DNA from: Ferrigenium kumadai
GTDB lineage: Bacteria; Pseudomonadota; Gammaproteobacteria; Burkholderiales; Gallionellaceae
Reading direction: 5' to 3'
NCBI RefSeq assembly: GCF_018324385.1
Contig: NZ_AP019536.1
Coordinates: 2,108,001 to 2,172,000, forward strand
Length of the DNA stretch: 64,000 bases
In this document: positions 32,787 to 42,687 of the stretch, piece by piece
How positions within the stretch are numbered: the stretch's first letter is position 1
How the letters are laid out: every line of letters starts with the position of its first letter
The notes under the pieces: model-generated
Told to the model about the DNA's origin: nothing
The model's database searches: none
What the model saw: the letters and a program-made list of their open reading frames with translations, nothing else
Program-made: the position numbers and the translations under genes

Positions 32787-34928
32787 ATGTTAAAAAGTCA
32801 GGAAATGCAATTGACCGCAGGCGAGCGGGGCTGGCTGCCCTGGCTCGGCAAAACCGGCAAGATCGCCATGCGCTGGGCTTGCTTCGTCAACCGGCACCGT
32901 TACCCGATACTTGAGCAGACCTTCGAGGGGATCGCCGCAAACCGCGTCAGCATCCTGCAGGGCTGGGCGGAACAGCAATGGTCACATCTGGAAAACCTGG
33001 GCGAGGAGATCGCGCGACACTTCCGGCATCCGCAACGCATCCAGGACACTCTCGAGACCGTCCGTTTCCAGGACTTTTCCGAACTGTTCGTCATCGGCAA
33101 GGACGGCAAGGTACTCGCATCGACCTGCCCAGCGCGGATCGGCCAGGCCGACCTCGATCCGCGCGTCATCGAACACGCGATGCAGCAGCGTTTCCTGCAC
33201 GGCCCCTACCTGGACAAAGCCACCGAACGCATCGGTCCCTCGTCCTCCCGATTCCACGATGCCGTAACCCTGATGTTCTACCTGCCGCTGATGCAGGACG
33301 GCGAACTGCTCGGTTGCCTGTGCGGTCGGGTTCCCAACGATGTCGTCGGAGACCTCATCCAGCGCGAAGCCGGGCATATCTATCATGAATCCGGCGACAA
33401 CTACCTGTTCATGGTGAAGCCGGTGTTCGACCCGGCCATCAGGCCCGGCACGGCGCTCTCGCGCTCCCGCTTCGAAGACAGCACCTTCACCCTCGGCGAC
33501 AACCTCAGGCAGGGCGTGCACACCGCGTACGGCACCGTGCAGATCCGGAACCACACCGAGTTCGAGCTGATGTTCACCGATCCGGCGACCAACTCCCTGC
33601 ACCCCGGCGTGCGCGAAACCATCGCACGAGGGCACAACCTCTTCGTCGCCTATCCTGGATATGCCGACTATCGCCACGTCCCGGTGGTCGGCAAGGGCAT
33701 CACCTTCCAGATGCCCGGCTCTCCCGACACCTGGGGCATGATGTGCGAAGCCGACCTGGAAGAGGTGTTCCGTTTCCGCTCCGTCAATTTCAGACTGATG
33801 AGGCTCTATCTCGGCGTGGTGCTTGCAACGTGGCTGGCCAGCATGGCAGTGGGCCACGGGCTCTCTCTCGGCGTCGCCGCCACGGAGTCCATCAATCTGG
33901 GCTTGCTGGCACTGGGTGCCACGATCTTCTATCGCTTCGGCAGCAACCCGATGGTCGGACGCATGCGCGGCATGGGGAAAATGATCAGGAGCATCGCAGA
34001 AGAAGGCGGAAACCTGGCGCAGCGTATCGAGCGCGACCACCGTACTGCCGACGAGCCGGCGATGATGGCGCAGTGGATCAACAGCTTCATCGACACGCTG
34101 GACGGTACCGTCGGCAGGGTCATCGGCGGCATAGTCGAAATGGACAACCTGCAGCACCGGGTCGCCACAAAGAACCGGGAGGCCACGGATGCCGCCAAGC
34201 ACGTGCTGGATGCGGTCAACGGCATCATCACCTCCCTGCACCGGCAGCTCGCAGACATCGACACCGCGAACCACACGGCAAGCGAGATCCGCGCGGCCAT
34301 GCAGGAGGCGATGGATAAAGCGCGCATGCAGTTCAAGATGGTGCGGAGCCGCACACAAGGCATCCGCACCTCGATAAACGAGTCATCCTGCACCATCAAG
34401 ACGCTCAGCGACAGCACCGCGCAGATCGGCCGGATCGTCACCGTCATCAACGAGATCGCCGACCAGACCAACCTGCTCGCCCTCAATGCCGCCATCGAGG
34501 CCGCACGCGCCGGCGAAGCGGGTCGAGGTTTCTCGGTCGTGGCCGACGAAGTGCGCAAACTGTCCGAGCGCACCGCACAGGCGACCCGCGAGATCAGCCT
34601 GATGATCTCGACCGTGCAAGTCCAGGCGCGCGATGCGATCACCATCATGGAGTCCGGCATGGGCAACATGGAAGAAAGCCTGCGCCTCGCGGAAGAAGCC
34701 GCTTCGGACAAGTCTGGCATGCAGCAGATCCTGGAGCGCATGTTCACCATCATCCAGGACATTTCCGACAGCACCCTGAGCTACGGACAAAGCGTCCAGG
34801 GAGTCGCGCAGATCACGGAATCGATGCGCGGCGCATTGAACGAGCTCAATTCCAGTGCCGCACAAGCCAGGCAGACCGCGGGCCGGATCAAGAGCCTCGC
34901 GGACCAGTTCCAGGTCACCCAGCATTGA
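32787..34928 (+). CDS. Methyl-accepting chemotaxis protein
   Basis: 713 residues. The N-terminal 330 residues are a Cache/PAS-like sensor region ([23 protein letters not shown]) with no obvious first transmembrane segment. Two hydrophobic helices lie at about 334-380, then a HAMP-like linker, then the MCP signalling hairpin with the conserved tip [20 protein letters not shown]. There is no CheB/CheR-tethering pentapeptide at the C-terminus. The sensor topology suggests an intracellular or extracytoplasmic ligand; which one is not clear. It is followed by an EAL gene 11 bp on. Confidence 0.9.
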   Translation: MLKSQEMQLTAGERGWLPWLGKTGKIAMRWACFVNRHRYPILEQTFEGIAANRVSILQGWAEQQWSHLENLGEEIARHFRHPQRIQDTLETVRFQDFSELFVIGKDGKVLASTCPARIGQADLDPRVIEHAMQQRFLHGPYLDKATERIGPSSSRFHDAVTLMFYLPLMQDGELLGCLCGRVPNDVVGDLIQREAGHIYHESGDNYLFMVKPVFDPAIRPGTALSRSRFEDSTFTLGDNLRQGVHTAYGTVQIRNHTEFELMFTDPATNSLHPGVRETIARGHNLFVAYPGYADYRHVPVVGKGITFQMPGSPDTWGMMCEADLEEVFRFRSVNFRLMRLYLGVVLATWLASMAVGHGLSLGVAATESINLGLLALGATIFYRFGSNPMVGRMRGMGKMIRSIAEEGGNLAQRIERDHRTADEPAMMAQWINSFIDTLDGTVGRVIGGIVEMDNLQHRVATKNREATDAAKHVLDAVNGIITSLHRQLADIDTANHTASEIRAAMQEAMDKARMQFKMVRSRTQGIRTSINESSCTIKTLSDSTAQIGRIVTVINEIADQTNLLALNAAIEAARAGEAGRGFSVVADEVRKLSERTAQATREISLMISTVQVQARDAITIMESGMGNMEESLRLAEEAASDKSGMQQILERMFTIIQDISDSTLSYGQSVQGVAQITESMRGALNELNSSAAQARQTAGRIKSLADQFQVTQH

Positions 34929-34939
34929 ACGCCGCCGCC

Positions 34940-36196
34940 ATGAAATCTAACGACGAGACACGACGCATCCTGATGCACCTGCAACATGGAGAGGCCGGCG
35001 TGACCGGCCATCACCGCCATTTCACGCTACGCAGCGCATTTCAACCCATCGTCAGCCTGTCGCACTGCCGCAGCGTCGGATATGAAGCGCTGGTGCGCGC
35101 CACGCACTGCGACAACTCCGCCGTGTCGCCTCCGGCGCTGTTTGCCGGTGTCGCCAACGAGTCCGAACTGGTTCATCTGGACCGGCTCTGCCGCGCCGTG
35201 CACATCCACAACTTCATCCGATCAAACGACGACAACAGCTGGATATTCCTGAACGTCCATCCCTCCGTCAGCGTCAAAGGCCGTCATTACGGCAGATTCT
35301 TCGAAGAACTTCTGGAAGAGGTTGGACTGCCGCCGGAACGTGTCGTCATCGAGATTCTCGAAGATGCCACCTTCGACGATCATCAACTGGCGGATGCCGT
35401 GTCGTTCTACCGGGACCGCGGCTGCCTGGTGGCCATCGACGACTTCGGCATCGGCCACTCGAATTTCGGCCGGATCTGGCAGATCAAACCCCACATCGTC
35501 AAACTCGATCGTTCCACCCTGGTCTTTGCCAGGCAGGACGCCGCCGCACGTAGGGTACTTCCCGGGCTGGTCAACCTGCTGCATGAGGCCGGCTGTATCG
35601 TGCTGATCGAAGGGATAGAAGACGAATACGAAGCGATGCTCGCCATGGAAAGCGGCGCCGATCTGGCTCAGGGGTATTATTTCGCCCGCCCCGCAGCGCA
35701 ACCGCTCACGATGAGCGAATCCAGCGACACGATCCTGAGTCTGATCCATGGTTATCGTTCGCGGCTGCAACGGCAGGATCAGGCAGACCGCAATGCCGCC
35801 CATATGCCGGCATTGCACCGCGCCGCCATCGAAGTGGCCGCCCGGGAAAGCCTGCACTGTCCCGCCATCGACCGGCTATTGGGCATGAATGGCGCCGACC
35901 GTTGCTACCTCATCGACCATGAAGGCCGCCAGATCGGCGACAGCCGTGCGGCGGCAGGAAAAGCTCACGCCGGCGACATACGCTTCCGCCCGCTGGAGAA
36001 CGCAAGCAACGCCATCTGGATACGCCGTTCCTACTGGCGGCGCGCCTTGCACAAGCCGGGCGAAGTGCAGGTGACCCGGCCTTATCTGTCCGTGGCCACC
36101 GGCAGGCTTTGCATCACGCTATCCATTTCATTCAACGAAGCCGGTGTGGCGCGAGTCCTCTGCCTCGACCTGGAGCACGACGAATATTCACCGTAG
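34940..36196 (+). CDS. EAL-domain cyclic-di-GMP phosphodiesterase with C-terminal sensor domain
   Basis: 418 residues. The EAL domain (about 30-250) has FQPIV, EALVR, FLNVHP, EILED, IDDFGIGHSN, KLDRS, EGIED and QGYYFARP, so the metal and catalytic residues look intact. The C-terminal part (about 280-415) resembles a PDC/Cache-type sensor (CYLIDHEGRQIGDS). It should degrade c-di-GMP. The ATG at 34940 follows the MCP stop by 11 bp; a TTG at 34925 overlapping that stop is also in frame. Tight linkage suggests joint control of motility. Confidence 0.88.
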   Translation: MKSNDETRRILMHLQHGEAGVTGHHRHFTLRSAFQPIVSLSHCRSVGYEALVRATHCDNSAVSPPALFAGVANESELVHLDRLCRAVHIHNFIRSNDDNSWIFLNVHPSVSVKGRHYGRFFEELLEEVGLPPERVVIEILEDATFDDHQLADAVSFYRDRGCLVAIDDFGIGHSNFGRIWQIKPHIVKLDRSTLVFARQDAAARRVLPGLVNLLHEAGCIVLIEGIEDEYEAMLAMESGADLAQGYYFARPAAQPLTMSESSDTILSLIHGYRSRLQRQDQADRNAAHMPALHRAAIEVAARESLHCPAIDRLLGMNGADRCYLIDHEGRQIGDSRAAAGKAHAGDIRFRPLENASNAIWIRRSYWRRALHKPGEVQVTRPYLSVATGRLCITLSISFNEAGVARVLCLDLEHDEYSP

Positions 36197-36213
36197 CGTG
36201 TGTCAGCCCCGCA

Positions 36214-37662
36214 CTATAGCGCGCCGTGCAGCATCCCCACCCCCCAGGCCACGCCGAAGCCCGTCACGTCGGTAGCGACGATGCCCAAGCCCCCCTCGCA
36301 GCGGCTGGCGGAAAGATCCACATGCAACCAGGGCGTATCGTGTTCGACGAAGCGCTTGAGGAAGCGCGTGGCGAGGATATGGTCGGCTTCGCCATCCAGC
36401 GTGCACTGCTTGATGTCGGCGACCTTGGAATCCAGCGCGGGCTCGTAATCCTCGTCCTGCGGGAAAGCACACAGGCGTTCGCCGGTCTGCTTGCCCATGC
36501 CCACCGCGCGCTGCGCCAGCTCCTCGGTCGTGCCGAACACACCGCTGTAGCGTGCGCCCAGCGCCATCGCCATGCTGCCGGTGAGGGTGGCGAAGTCGAT
36601 CATCAGGTTGGGTTTCGCGCGGGAGGCGAGCGTCAGCGTGTCGGCCAGCACCATGCGGCCTTCGGCGTCGGTGTGCATCACCTCTATCGTCGTGCCATTG
36701 AGCGCCTTCACGATGTCGTTCTGCTTGTAGGCCTTGGGGCTGATGTGGTTCTGCGCCAGCGCCAGCCAGCAGTCGATGTTCACCGGCAGTTTTTGTTCGG
36801 TTGCGGCGAGCAGGATGCCCAGCGCAACCGCGGAGCCATTCATGTCCTCGTGCATGTTGTGCATGTAGCGCGACGGCTTGAGGTTGTGCCCGCCGGTGTC
36901 GAAACAGATGCCCTTGCCGACCAGCGCGACGCTCTGCTTGGCCTTCAAATGCTTGTACGAAAGATGCACGATGGCCGCATCCTCCGGGTCGCTGCCCTGC
37001 GCCACCGCAACGAACGCGCCAGCGCCCATCTTGCGCAGCTTCTTCATGTCGAACTCTTCGTGCTTCCAGCCGTTGTCCTGCGCCAGCTTCTTCACGCGCA
37101 CGCGGTACTGCCCCGGCGTCAGCTCGTTGGGCGGCAGCGCGGTCAGCTCACGGCACAGCAGATTTCCTTCCGCCTGCGCCTTGAGCGGCGCGAATATCTT
37201 CTTGTCCGCGCAACCGTAGAGCTCGATCTTCTGCAGCGGCTTGCGCTCGTCCTTCTTTTTATGCACCGGCAACGGCGCACCGTTCACCCACGCGCCATAT
37301 ACCGCCAGTTCCGCCGCACGCTTGCATTGCGCATCGTCGCCCAGCACCACGATAGCGATACTCTTGGGATGCTCGTCCAGCAGCAATTGCAACGCCTTGC
37401 GCACCTGTACCTGCTGCGCAAACGTATCCTTGTCGAGGTCCAGCATCGCCCACGCCACCAGCGTCCCGTCCGCCGCATTGGCCGCGACCGGCGACTTCGC
37501 CAGCTCTTCCGCCTTCATGTCGCGGCGCTTGAGCACGGCAGCGAGCAACTCACCGTGCGGCACGTCCTTGGCAAGCGTTTTGGCCTTGGGCAACAACACC
37601 AGCAGGTGCGTGGCGTTCAGCGTCTTGGGCAGGGCGGGAGTCAGGGTCAGTTGTGCTAGCAT
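36214..37662 (-). CDS. Leucyl aminopeptidase family (M17) protein
   Basis: 482 residues. The C-terminal catalytic domain carries [22 protein letters not shown] and [14 protein letters not shown], which supply the two lysines, the aspartates and glutamate for the two metals, and the arginine of M17 peptidases. The motif text differs from PepA ([11 protein letters not shown] in place of SLKPSAGMDEM), placing it in the less-studied M17 subgroup. It removes N-terminal residues from peptides in the cytoplasm. Divergent from thyA. Confidence 0.92.
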   Translation of the reverse strand: MLAQLTLTPALPKTLNATHLLVLLPKAKTLAKDVPHGELLAAVLKRRDMKAEELAKSPVAANAADGTLVAWAMLDLDKDTFAQQVQVRKALQLLLDEHPKSIAIVVLGDDAQCKRAAELAVYGAWVNGAPLPVHKKKDERKPLQKIELYGCADKKIFAPLKAQAEGNLLCRELTALPPNELTPGQYRVRVKKLAQDNGWKHEEFDMKKLRKMGAGAFVAVAQGSDPEDAAIVHLSYKHLKAKQSVALVGKGICFDTGGHNLKPSRYMHNMHEDMNGSAVALGILLAATEQKLPVNIDCWLALAQNHISPKAYKQNDIVKALNGTTIEVMHTDAEGRMVLADTLTLASRAKPNLMIDFATLTGSMAMALGARYSGVFGTTEELAQRAVGMGKQTGERLCAFPQDEDYEPALDSKVADIKQCTLDGEADHILATRFLKRFVEHDTPWLHVDLSASRCEGGLGIVATDVTGFGVAWGVGMLHGAL

Positions 37663-37722
37663 TACGTCCTCGAAAAGTCATTCAACGCCGCGATTATACG
37701 TGGCATTCGCCCCCGAATATTT

Positions 37723-38517
37723 ATGCGCGCCTACTTAGACCTCATGCAGCACGTGCTGGACCACGGCACCAAAAAATCCGACCGCACCGGCACAGGCACG
37801 ACCAGCGTATTCGGCTACCAGATGCGCTTCGACCTGTCGCAGGGCTTCCCGCTGGTCACCACCAAGAAGTGCCACCTGAAATCCATCATCCACGAACTGC
37901 TGTGGTTCCTGCAGGGCAGCACCAACATCAAGTATCTCAAGGACAACGGCGTCAGCATCTGGGACGAGTGGGCGGACGAGAACGGCAACCTCGGCCCTGT
38001 ATACGGCAAACAATGGCGCTCGTGGGAAGCGGCGGATGGCCGCGTGATCGACCAGATCAAGATCGCCATCGACCAGCTCAAGAACAATCCCGACTCGCGC
38101 CGCATCATCGTCTCGGCATGGAACGTGGGCGAACTCGACCAGATGGCGCTCGCGCCCTGCCATGCCTTCTTCCAGTTCTACGTCGCAGACGGCAAGCTCT
38201 CCTGCCAGCTCTACCAGCGCAGCGCAGACATCTTCCTCGGCGTGCCGTTCAACATCGCGAGCTATGCGCTCCTGACCATGATGATGGCGCGGGTGTGCGG
38301 CCTCAAATACGGCGACTTCGTGCACACCTTCGGCGACGCGCACCTGTATTCGAACCACATGGAGCAGACAGCGCTGCAGCTGTCGCGCGAGCCGCGCCCG
38401 CTGCCGACCATGAAGATCAACCCCGACGTGCAGGATATCTTCAACTTCAAGTTCGAGGATTTCACTTTAGAGGGTTATGACCCTCACCCCGCGATCAAGG
38501 CACCGGTCGCTGTTTAG
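37723..38517 (+). CDS. thyA: Thymidylate synthase
   Basis: 264 residues, same length as E. coli ThyA. The nucleophile is Cys146 in [31 protein letters not shown] and the C-terminal [10 protein letters not shown] are present. It converts dUMP to dTMP with methylene-tetrahydrofolate. The last base of its TAG stop is the first base of a heptamer array. FolA lies 0.4 kb downstream, past an inserted gene. Confidence 0.98.
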   Translation: MRAYLDLMQHVLDHGTKKSDRTGTGTTSVFGYQMRFDLSQGFPLVTTKKCHLKSIIHELLWFLQGSTNIKYLKDNGVSIWDEWADENGNLGPVYGKQWRSWEAADGRVIDQIKIAIDQLKNNPDSRRIIVSAWNVGELDQMALAPCHAFFQFYVADGKLSCQLYQRSADIFLGVPFNIASYALLTMMMARVCGLKYGDFVHTFGDAHLYSNHMEQTALQLSREPRPLPTMKINPDVQDIFNFKFEDFTLEGYDPHPAIKAPVAV

Positions 38518-38971
38518 GATTCGGGATACAGGATACGGAATACAGGGGGCGAGGCGAGATGGATTACCGGGAACTGGTCGTTTGGCAAAAAGCGATGGAC
38601 TTGGTAACGGAAGTCTATAAGGTCACTGCCGTATTCCCGAATGAAGAACGCTTCGGCCTCTCCTCGCAAGCGAGACGAGCGGCAGTTTCCATTCCCTCCA
38701 ACATTGCAGAAGGGCATGGCCGCAAAGCGACAGGGGCGTATTTGAACCATATCTCGATTGCCTATGGCTCATTGATGGAACTTGAAACGCAAATGCAAAT
38801 TGCCGAAAGGCTGAATTTCCTTCCTGCCGAAGAAGTTTCGGCCATCCTGGAAAAGATTTCAGAAATCGCCCGGATGCTCAACGGTCTGAAAAAATCGCTC
38901 TCTGCGAAAGAAGCATAACCATGCATTCCTCCACACCTTCCCCTGTATCCCGTATCCGGCATCCTGAATCC
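38517..38971. mobile_element. Candidate insertion unit: four-helix-bundle gene between inverted heptamer arrays
   Basis: Left array 38517-38544 reads GGATTCG, GGATACA, GGATACG, GAATACA. Right array 38944-38971 reads on the minus strand GGATTCA, GGATGCC, GGATACG, GGATACA. The 455-bp unit separates thyA from folA, which are usually adjacent. No transposase is encoded. That it moves is inference. Confidence 0.55.
38559..38918 (+). CDS. Four-helix-bundle protein (23S rRNA intervening-sequence protein family)
   Basis: 119 residues beginning MDYRELVVWQKAMDLVTEVYK and with RRAAVSIPSNIAEGHGR, the signature of the S23/IVP family (TIGR02436-like). These small proteins are found in rRNA intervening sequences and, more often, scattered as single genes of unknown role. 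It lies between inverted heptamer arrays and ends 2 bp before the folA start. Confidence 0.92.
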   Translation: MDYRELVVWQKAMDLVTEVYKVTAVFPNEERFGLSSQARRAAVSIPSNIAEGHGRKATGAYLNHISIAYGSLMELETQMQIAERLNFLPAEEVSAILEKISEIARMLNGLKKSLSAKEA

Positions 38972-39460
38972 CGCCTTTCCATCCTCGTGGCGATGGCGAA
39001 GAACCGCACCATTGGCGTGAACAACACCCTGCCTTGGCGCTGCCCGGAAGACCTGAAGCACTTCAAGGCGCTGACCATGGGGCATCACATGATCATGGGA
39101 CGCAAGACGTTCGACTCCATCGGCAAGCCACTGCCGGGACGTACCACGGTGGTGGTGACGCGCGACAGGAACCTGAAGATCGAAGGCTGCGTGATGGCGC
39201 ATTCGCTGCAGGATGCGATCGCGGCTTGCGCAAATGACAGCGAGGTATTCATCGTCGGCGGCGCCGAGATCTATACACAATCGCTGGACTTGGCGGACAC
39301 GCTCTACATCACCGAGATCCAGCAGGACGTCGAAGGTGACGCGCACTTCCCGGAGTTCGACAGGAACGTATGGCAGGAAACCGCGCGCGAGGTGCGCAGC
39401 CAGCAGGAACCGCAGCCGCTGGAATACCACTTCGTCACCTACCGCCGCAAGGGCCGGTAA
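38921..39460 (+). CDS. folA: Dihydrofolate reductase
   Basis: 179 residues. The DHFR core starts at LSILVAMAKNRTIGVNN (about residue 19), with LPWRCPEDLKHFKALTMG, IMGRKTFDSIG and IVGGAEIY. The first 18 residues are an extension encoded mostly by the right heptamer array (38944-38971); no internal start codon would give a normal N-terminus except a poor GTG inside the first strand. It reduces dihydrofolate for ThyA. Confidence 0.95.
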   Translation: MHSSTPSPVSRIRHPESRLSILVAMAKNRTIGVNNTLPWRCPEDLKHFKALTMGHHMIMGRKTFDSIGKPLPGRTTVVVTRDRNLKIEGCVMAHSLQDAIAACANDSEVFIVGGAEIYTQSLDLADTLYITEIQQDVEGDAHFPEFDRNVWQETAREVRSQQEPQPLEYHFVTYRRKGR

Positions 39461-39465
39461 CGGCC

Positions 39466-40392
39466 TTATCGGCTGGCCGGCAACTTTCTCCGAAATACGT
39501 AAACGGCAGGCTCCAGTTCGGGCGGCAGCACCAGCGCACCCAGCCTTTTATCCTCTTCAAGATCGAAAACGGATTGCCGCAAGTAGTCTTTCCAGTTGCC
39601 GAAAGCGAACTGGTGACGGCTGCCGATGACGATATACAGCTGCACGCTGGGCGTATCGAACACATGGCGCTCGAAATCGTTCTGCGCCGGCGGCCAGGAA
39701 CAGATGACCACCTCCGGCGCATAGGCTGCCAGCGCCTCTCGCGCATCAAGCTTGGCCACCCATTCCGGGTACTGCACCGCCTGGCTCCAGCCGTGGTTGT
39801 CCGTTGCGGTGAGCTCCACACCGCTATCCTTCAGGAACCGTGTCAGGGTACCGTCCCCCGCCCCGATCTCCAGGCAGTTTCTGGACTCGATCATCCCGGC
39901 CAAGGCTTCGATCAGTTCGCGCGAGTAGAAACAATAGATCCCTTTAGGCTGAACCAGCGGCATCAGCCGCTTCTTCTGCCAGACCAGCGGCCAGAGCAGG
40001 CGGAACCAGGAGAGCGAGACAGGCTTGCGTTCCAGCCCCCGTGCAAACAGCAGCCTCTGGGCGATGAAGCCGTTGAGCCAGTTGAAGCGCAGCTTGCCTT
40101 TCTTCACGCCCGTATCCGCAGCCAGCGTGGACAGGCAAAGTTTCTTGACGGACTCGTGAGCCATACGGCTACGGACGAATTGCGACAGGGCGGCGTCCCT
40201 GTTCTGCTGGGGCGTCCGCGCGGACAGGCGTTCCAGATAAGCCTTCAGTTCTTCCGCGACGCCGCGCTCGACGATGGCAGAGATATCCTGCTGCACCCGC
40301 GCCCACTCCTCCGGAAATCTGGCGCAAAGCTCGTCCAGGGAGGGATTCGTCTTCAGCCACTCCAGCGTTTTCGCGTAGTCCGCTTGCTTCAT
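39466..40392 (-). CDS. Class I SAM-dependent methyltransferase-like protein
   Basis: 308 residues. The N-terminal 150 residues are helical and unrecognised. A Rossmann methyltransferase fold follows, with motif I CLEIGAGDGTLTRFL (about 172-186), an acidic residue after the next strand (ELTATDNHG) and EVVICSWPPAQNDF, where the usual motif IV would be. The substrate cannot be predicted. It is convergent with folA and divergent from rlhA. Confidence 0.75.
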   Translation of the reverse strand: MKQADYAKTLEWLKTNPSLDELCARFPEEWARVQQDISAIVERGVAEELKAYLERLSARTPQQNRDAALSQFVRSRMAHESVKKLCLSTLAADTGVKKGKLRFNWLNGFIAQRLLFARGLERKPVSLSWFRLLWPLVWQKKRLMPLVQPKGIYCFYSRELIEALAGMIESRNCLEIGAGDGTLTRFLKDSGVELTATDNHGWSQAVQYPEWVAKLDAREALAAYAPEVVICSWPPAQNDFERHVFDTPSVQLYIVIGSRHQFAFGNWKDYLRQSVFDLEEDKRLGALVLPPELEPAVYVFRRKLPASR

Positions 40393-40526
40393 GGGGATAG
40401 TTCGACCTTGCCGTATTGAGTCCAGCTGTCGCCGGATGGTGGATTTGAGCCGATATTACACATCAGATTGCCATTTGACGAGCCATCCCGGACAAGGCGA
40501 GCCGCCCCGTCCGGTATAATTGCACC

Positions 40527-42641
40527 ATGTCTGAATACCTCTCTTCCCAAGCCCTCGAGCTGCTCGCCCCCGCCAAGAATACCGACATCGCCCGCGAGGC
40601 CATCCTCCACGGCGCGGATGCCGTCTATATCGGCGGGCCCTCATTCGGCGCACGCGACAAGGCGGGCAACTCGCTCGCAGACATCGCCGCACTGGTCGAA
40701 TTTGCGCACCGGTTCCGCGCGAAGATCTTCGTCACCCTCAACACCATCCTGCATGACGCCGAACTCGAAGCTGCACGGAAACTCGCGCATGACTGCTACG
40801 ACGCGGGCGTGGACGCGCTGATCGTGCAGGACATGGGCCTGCTGGAACTCGACCTGCCGCCCATAGCACTGCACGCATCCACCCAGTGCGACATCCGCAC
40901 GCCAGAGAAGGCGCGCTTCCTCGCCGATGTCGGCTTCTCGCAGATCGTGCTGGCGCGCGAACTCACCATCTCGGAGATCGCCCGGGTGCACGCCGCCGTG
41001 CCTGCCGATACCGTGATCGAGCACTTCATCCACGGCGCACTGTGCGTGGCCTATTCCGGCCAGTGCTACATCAGCCACGCGCACACCGGGCGCTCTGCTA
41101 ACCGCGGCGACTGTTCGCAGGCCTGCCGCCTGCCCTACACGCTGACCGATGGACAGGGCCGCGTGGTCGCCTATGACAAGCACCTGCTGTCGGTGAAGGA
41201 CAACAACCAGAGCGACAACTTGCGCGCCCTGATCGCCGCGGGCGTGCGCAGCTTCAAGATCGAGGGGCGCTACAAGGATGCGCCTTACGTGAAGAACATC
41301 ACCGGGCACTACCGCCAGTTGCTGGACGGGATACTGGAAGAACGTACGGATCTGCATGCCGCATCCAGCGGCAAGACGAAACTGCTGTTCACGCCCGATC
41401 CGGACAAGACCTTCCATCGCGGAGCGACAGATTATTTCTCGAACGGCCGCAAGTCAGACATCGGTGCATTCGACACACCCACCTTCGCGGGCACGCTGAT
41501 CGGCCAGGTGAGCAAGATCGGCCCAGACTGGTTCGAGATTGAAACGGACGAGACGCTGGCAAACGGCGACGGCCTCAACTACCTGCACAAGCGCGAAACG
41601 CACGGCATTCGCGCGAACAGCGTGCGCCAAGTTGAAACGGCCAGGGGGATGGCCAAGGCGTGGCGCATATGGCCCAACGAAAAGATGTTCGAATTGGCCG
41701 GCCTGCGCATCGGCCTCGACATCAACCGCAACAGCGACCACGCGTGGGAACAAGCGCTCGCCAAAAAATCCGCCGAGCGCAAGATCGGCATCAGCGCGGC
41801 GTTCGCCGAAACCGCCGACGGTTTCTCGCTCACGCTGCGGGACGAGGACAGCATCACTGCGACCTCCGCCATCGCCTTCGACAAGCAGCCCGCGCAACAT
41901 CCGGCAGAAGCGGAAGGCAGCGTACGCGAACAACTGTCGCGCTTCGGCAACACCGATTTCGAGCTGCGCGATGTAGGAGCGGGCCCTGCTGCGAAAGGGT
42001 CGCTGCGCAGCAGCGGGGCACCCGCCGGCGTCCCCCTTGCGGGGGCCCGCGACACAAAAAATGATCGCGGGCAGGGCCCGCTCCTACAGCCGGATGATGA
42101 GTCTTCAGCAATCACCATCCACTGGGACCAGCCCTGGTTCGTCCCGAGCTCCGCACTTAACAAGCTGCGCCGAGACGCCGTGGAAAGACTCGAAGCGGCG
42201 CGCCTCGCCGCTTACGTGCGCCCGCTGAGCAAGACCGCGATCGAGCCCCCCGCGAAGTACCCGGAAGAATCGCTCTCCTACCTCGCCAACGTATACAACA
42301 GTGCCGCGCAGGCCTTCTATGCAAGGCACGGCGTGAAGCTGGTCGAGGCCGCCTATGAGCAGCACCAGGAAGCGGGCGAGGTCTCGCTGATGATCACGCG
42401 CCACTGCATCCGCTACTCCCTGAGCCTGTGCCCGAAACAGGCCAAGGGCGTGACCGGCGTGCAAGGCACGGTGCGCGCCGAGCCGATGACGCTGGTCAAC
42501 GGCAGCGAGAAGCTGCGGCTGGAATTCGACTGCAAGGCGTGCGAGATGCACGTCATGGGCAAGATGAAGAAACACATCCTGAAGACACCGCCGCCAACGG
42601 CCGTGCCGGTGACGTTTCATCCCCGCCATTCGCAAAAATAA
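40527..42641 (+). CDS. rlhA: U32 family protein RlhA, 23S rRNA C2501 hydroxylase
   Basis: 704 residues. It follows E. coli RlhA closely: LLAPAKNTDIAREAILHGAD, ASTQCDIRT, FIHGALCVAYSGQCY, NRGDCSQACRLPYT, FKIEGRYKD, and C-terminal cysteines in NLCPKQAKG-like and DCKACEMHV motifs (Fe-S or substrate-binding). RlhA makes 5-hydroxycytidine at C2501 of 23S rRNA with prephenate needed. Without residues 482-520, encoded by an inserted palindromic element (41972-42088), the length would be about 665, close to the family norm. The insert lies between LRDV and ITIHWDQPWFVP, a loop-like position. Confidence 0.92.
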   Translation: MSEYLSSQALELLAPAKNTDIAREAILHGADAVYIGGPSFGARDKAGNSLADIAALVEFAHRFRAKIFVTLNTILHDAELEAARKLAHDCYDAGVDALIVQDMGLLELDLPPIALHASTQCDIRTPEKARFLADVGFSQIVLARELTISEIARVHAAVPADTVIEHFIHGALCVAYSGQCYISHAHTGRSANRGDCSQACRLPYTLTDGQGRVVAYDKHLLSVKDNNQSDNLRALIAAGVRSFKIEGRYKDAPYVKNITGHYRQLLDGILEERTDLHAASSGKTKLLFTPDPDKTFHRGATDYFSNGRKSDIGAFDTPTFAGTLIGQVSKIGPDWFEIETDETLANGDGLNYLHKRETHGIRANSVRQVETARGMAKAWRIWPNEKMFELAGLRIGLDINRNSDHAWEQALAKKSAERKIGISAAFAETADGFSLTLRDEDSITATSAIAFDKQPAQHPAEAEGSVREQLSRFGNTDFELRDVGAGPAAKGSLRSSGAPAGVPLAGARDTKNDRGQGPLLQPDDESSAITIHWDQPWFVPSSALNKLRRDAVERLEAARLAAYVRPLSKTAIEPPAKYPEESLSYLANVYNSAAQAFYARHGVKLVEAAYEQHQEAGEVSLMITRHCIRYSLSLCPKQAKGVTGVQGTVRAEPMTLVNGSEKLRLEFDCKACEMHVMGKMKKHILKTPPPTAVPVTFHPRHSQK
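41972..42088. repeat. 117-bp palindromic element inserted in frame in rlhA
   Basis: Perfect 18-bp inverted ends (41972-41989 and 42071-42088, beginning TGTAGGAGCGGGCCC). Inside are further palindromes, CCCCC/GGGGG around 42032-42045 and CCCGCGA/TCGCGGG around 42046-42071. The length is exactly 39 codons with no stop. It resembles REP/BIME-like repeats of the GTAGGAGC type. Confidence 0.9.
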
Positions 42642-42687
42642 TCCAACTCCGGTACATTAGGCTCCTCATCCACGTGAGGAGCGATGC

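Noticed and set aside
38517-38971. CRISPR array
   Set aside because: Units are 7 bp without unique spacers, and no cas genes are near.
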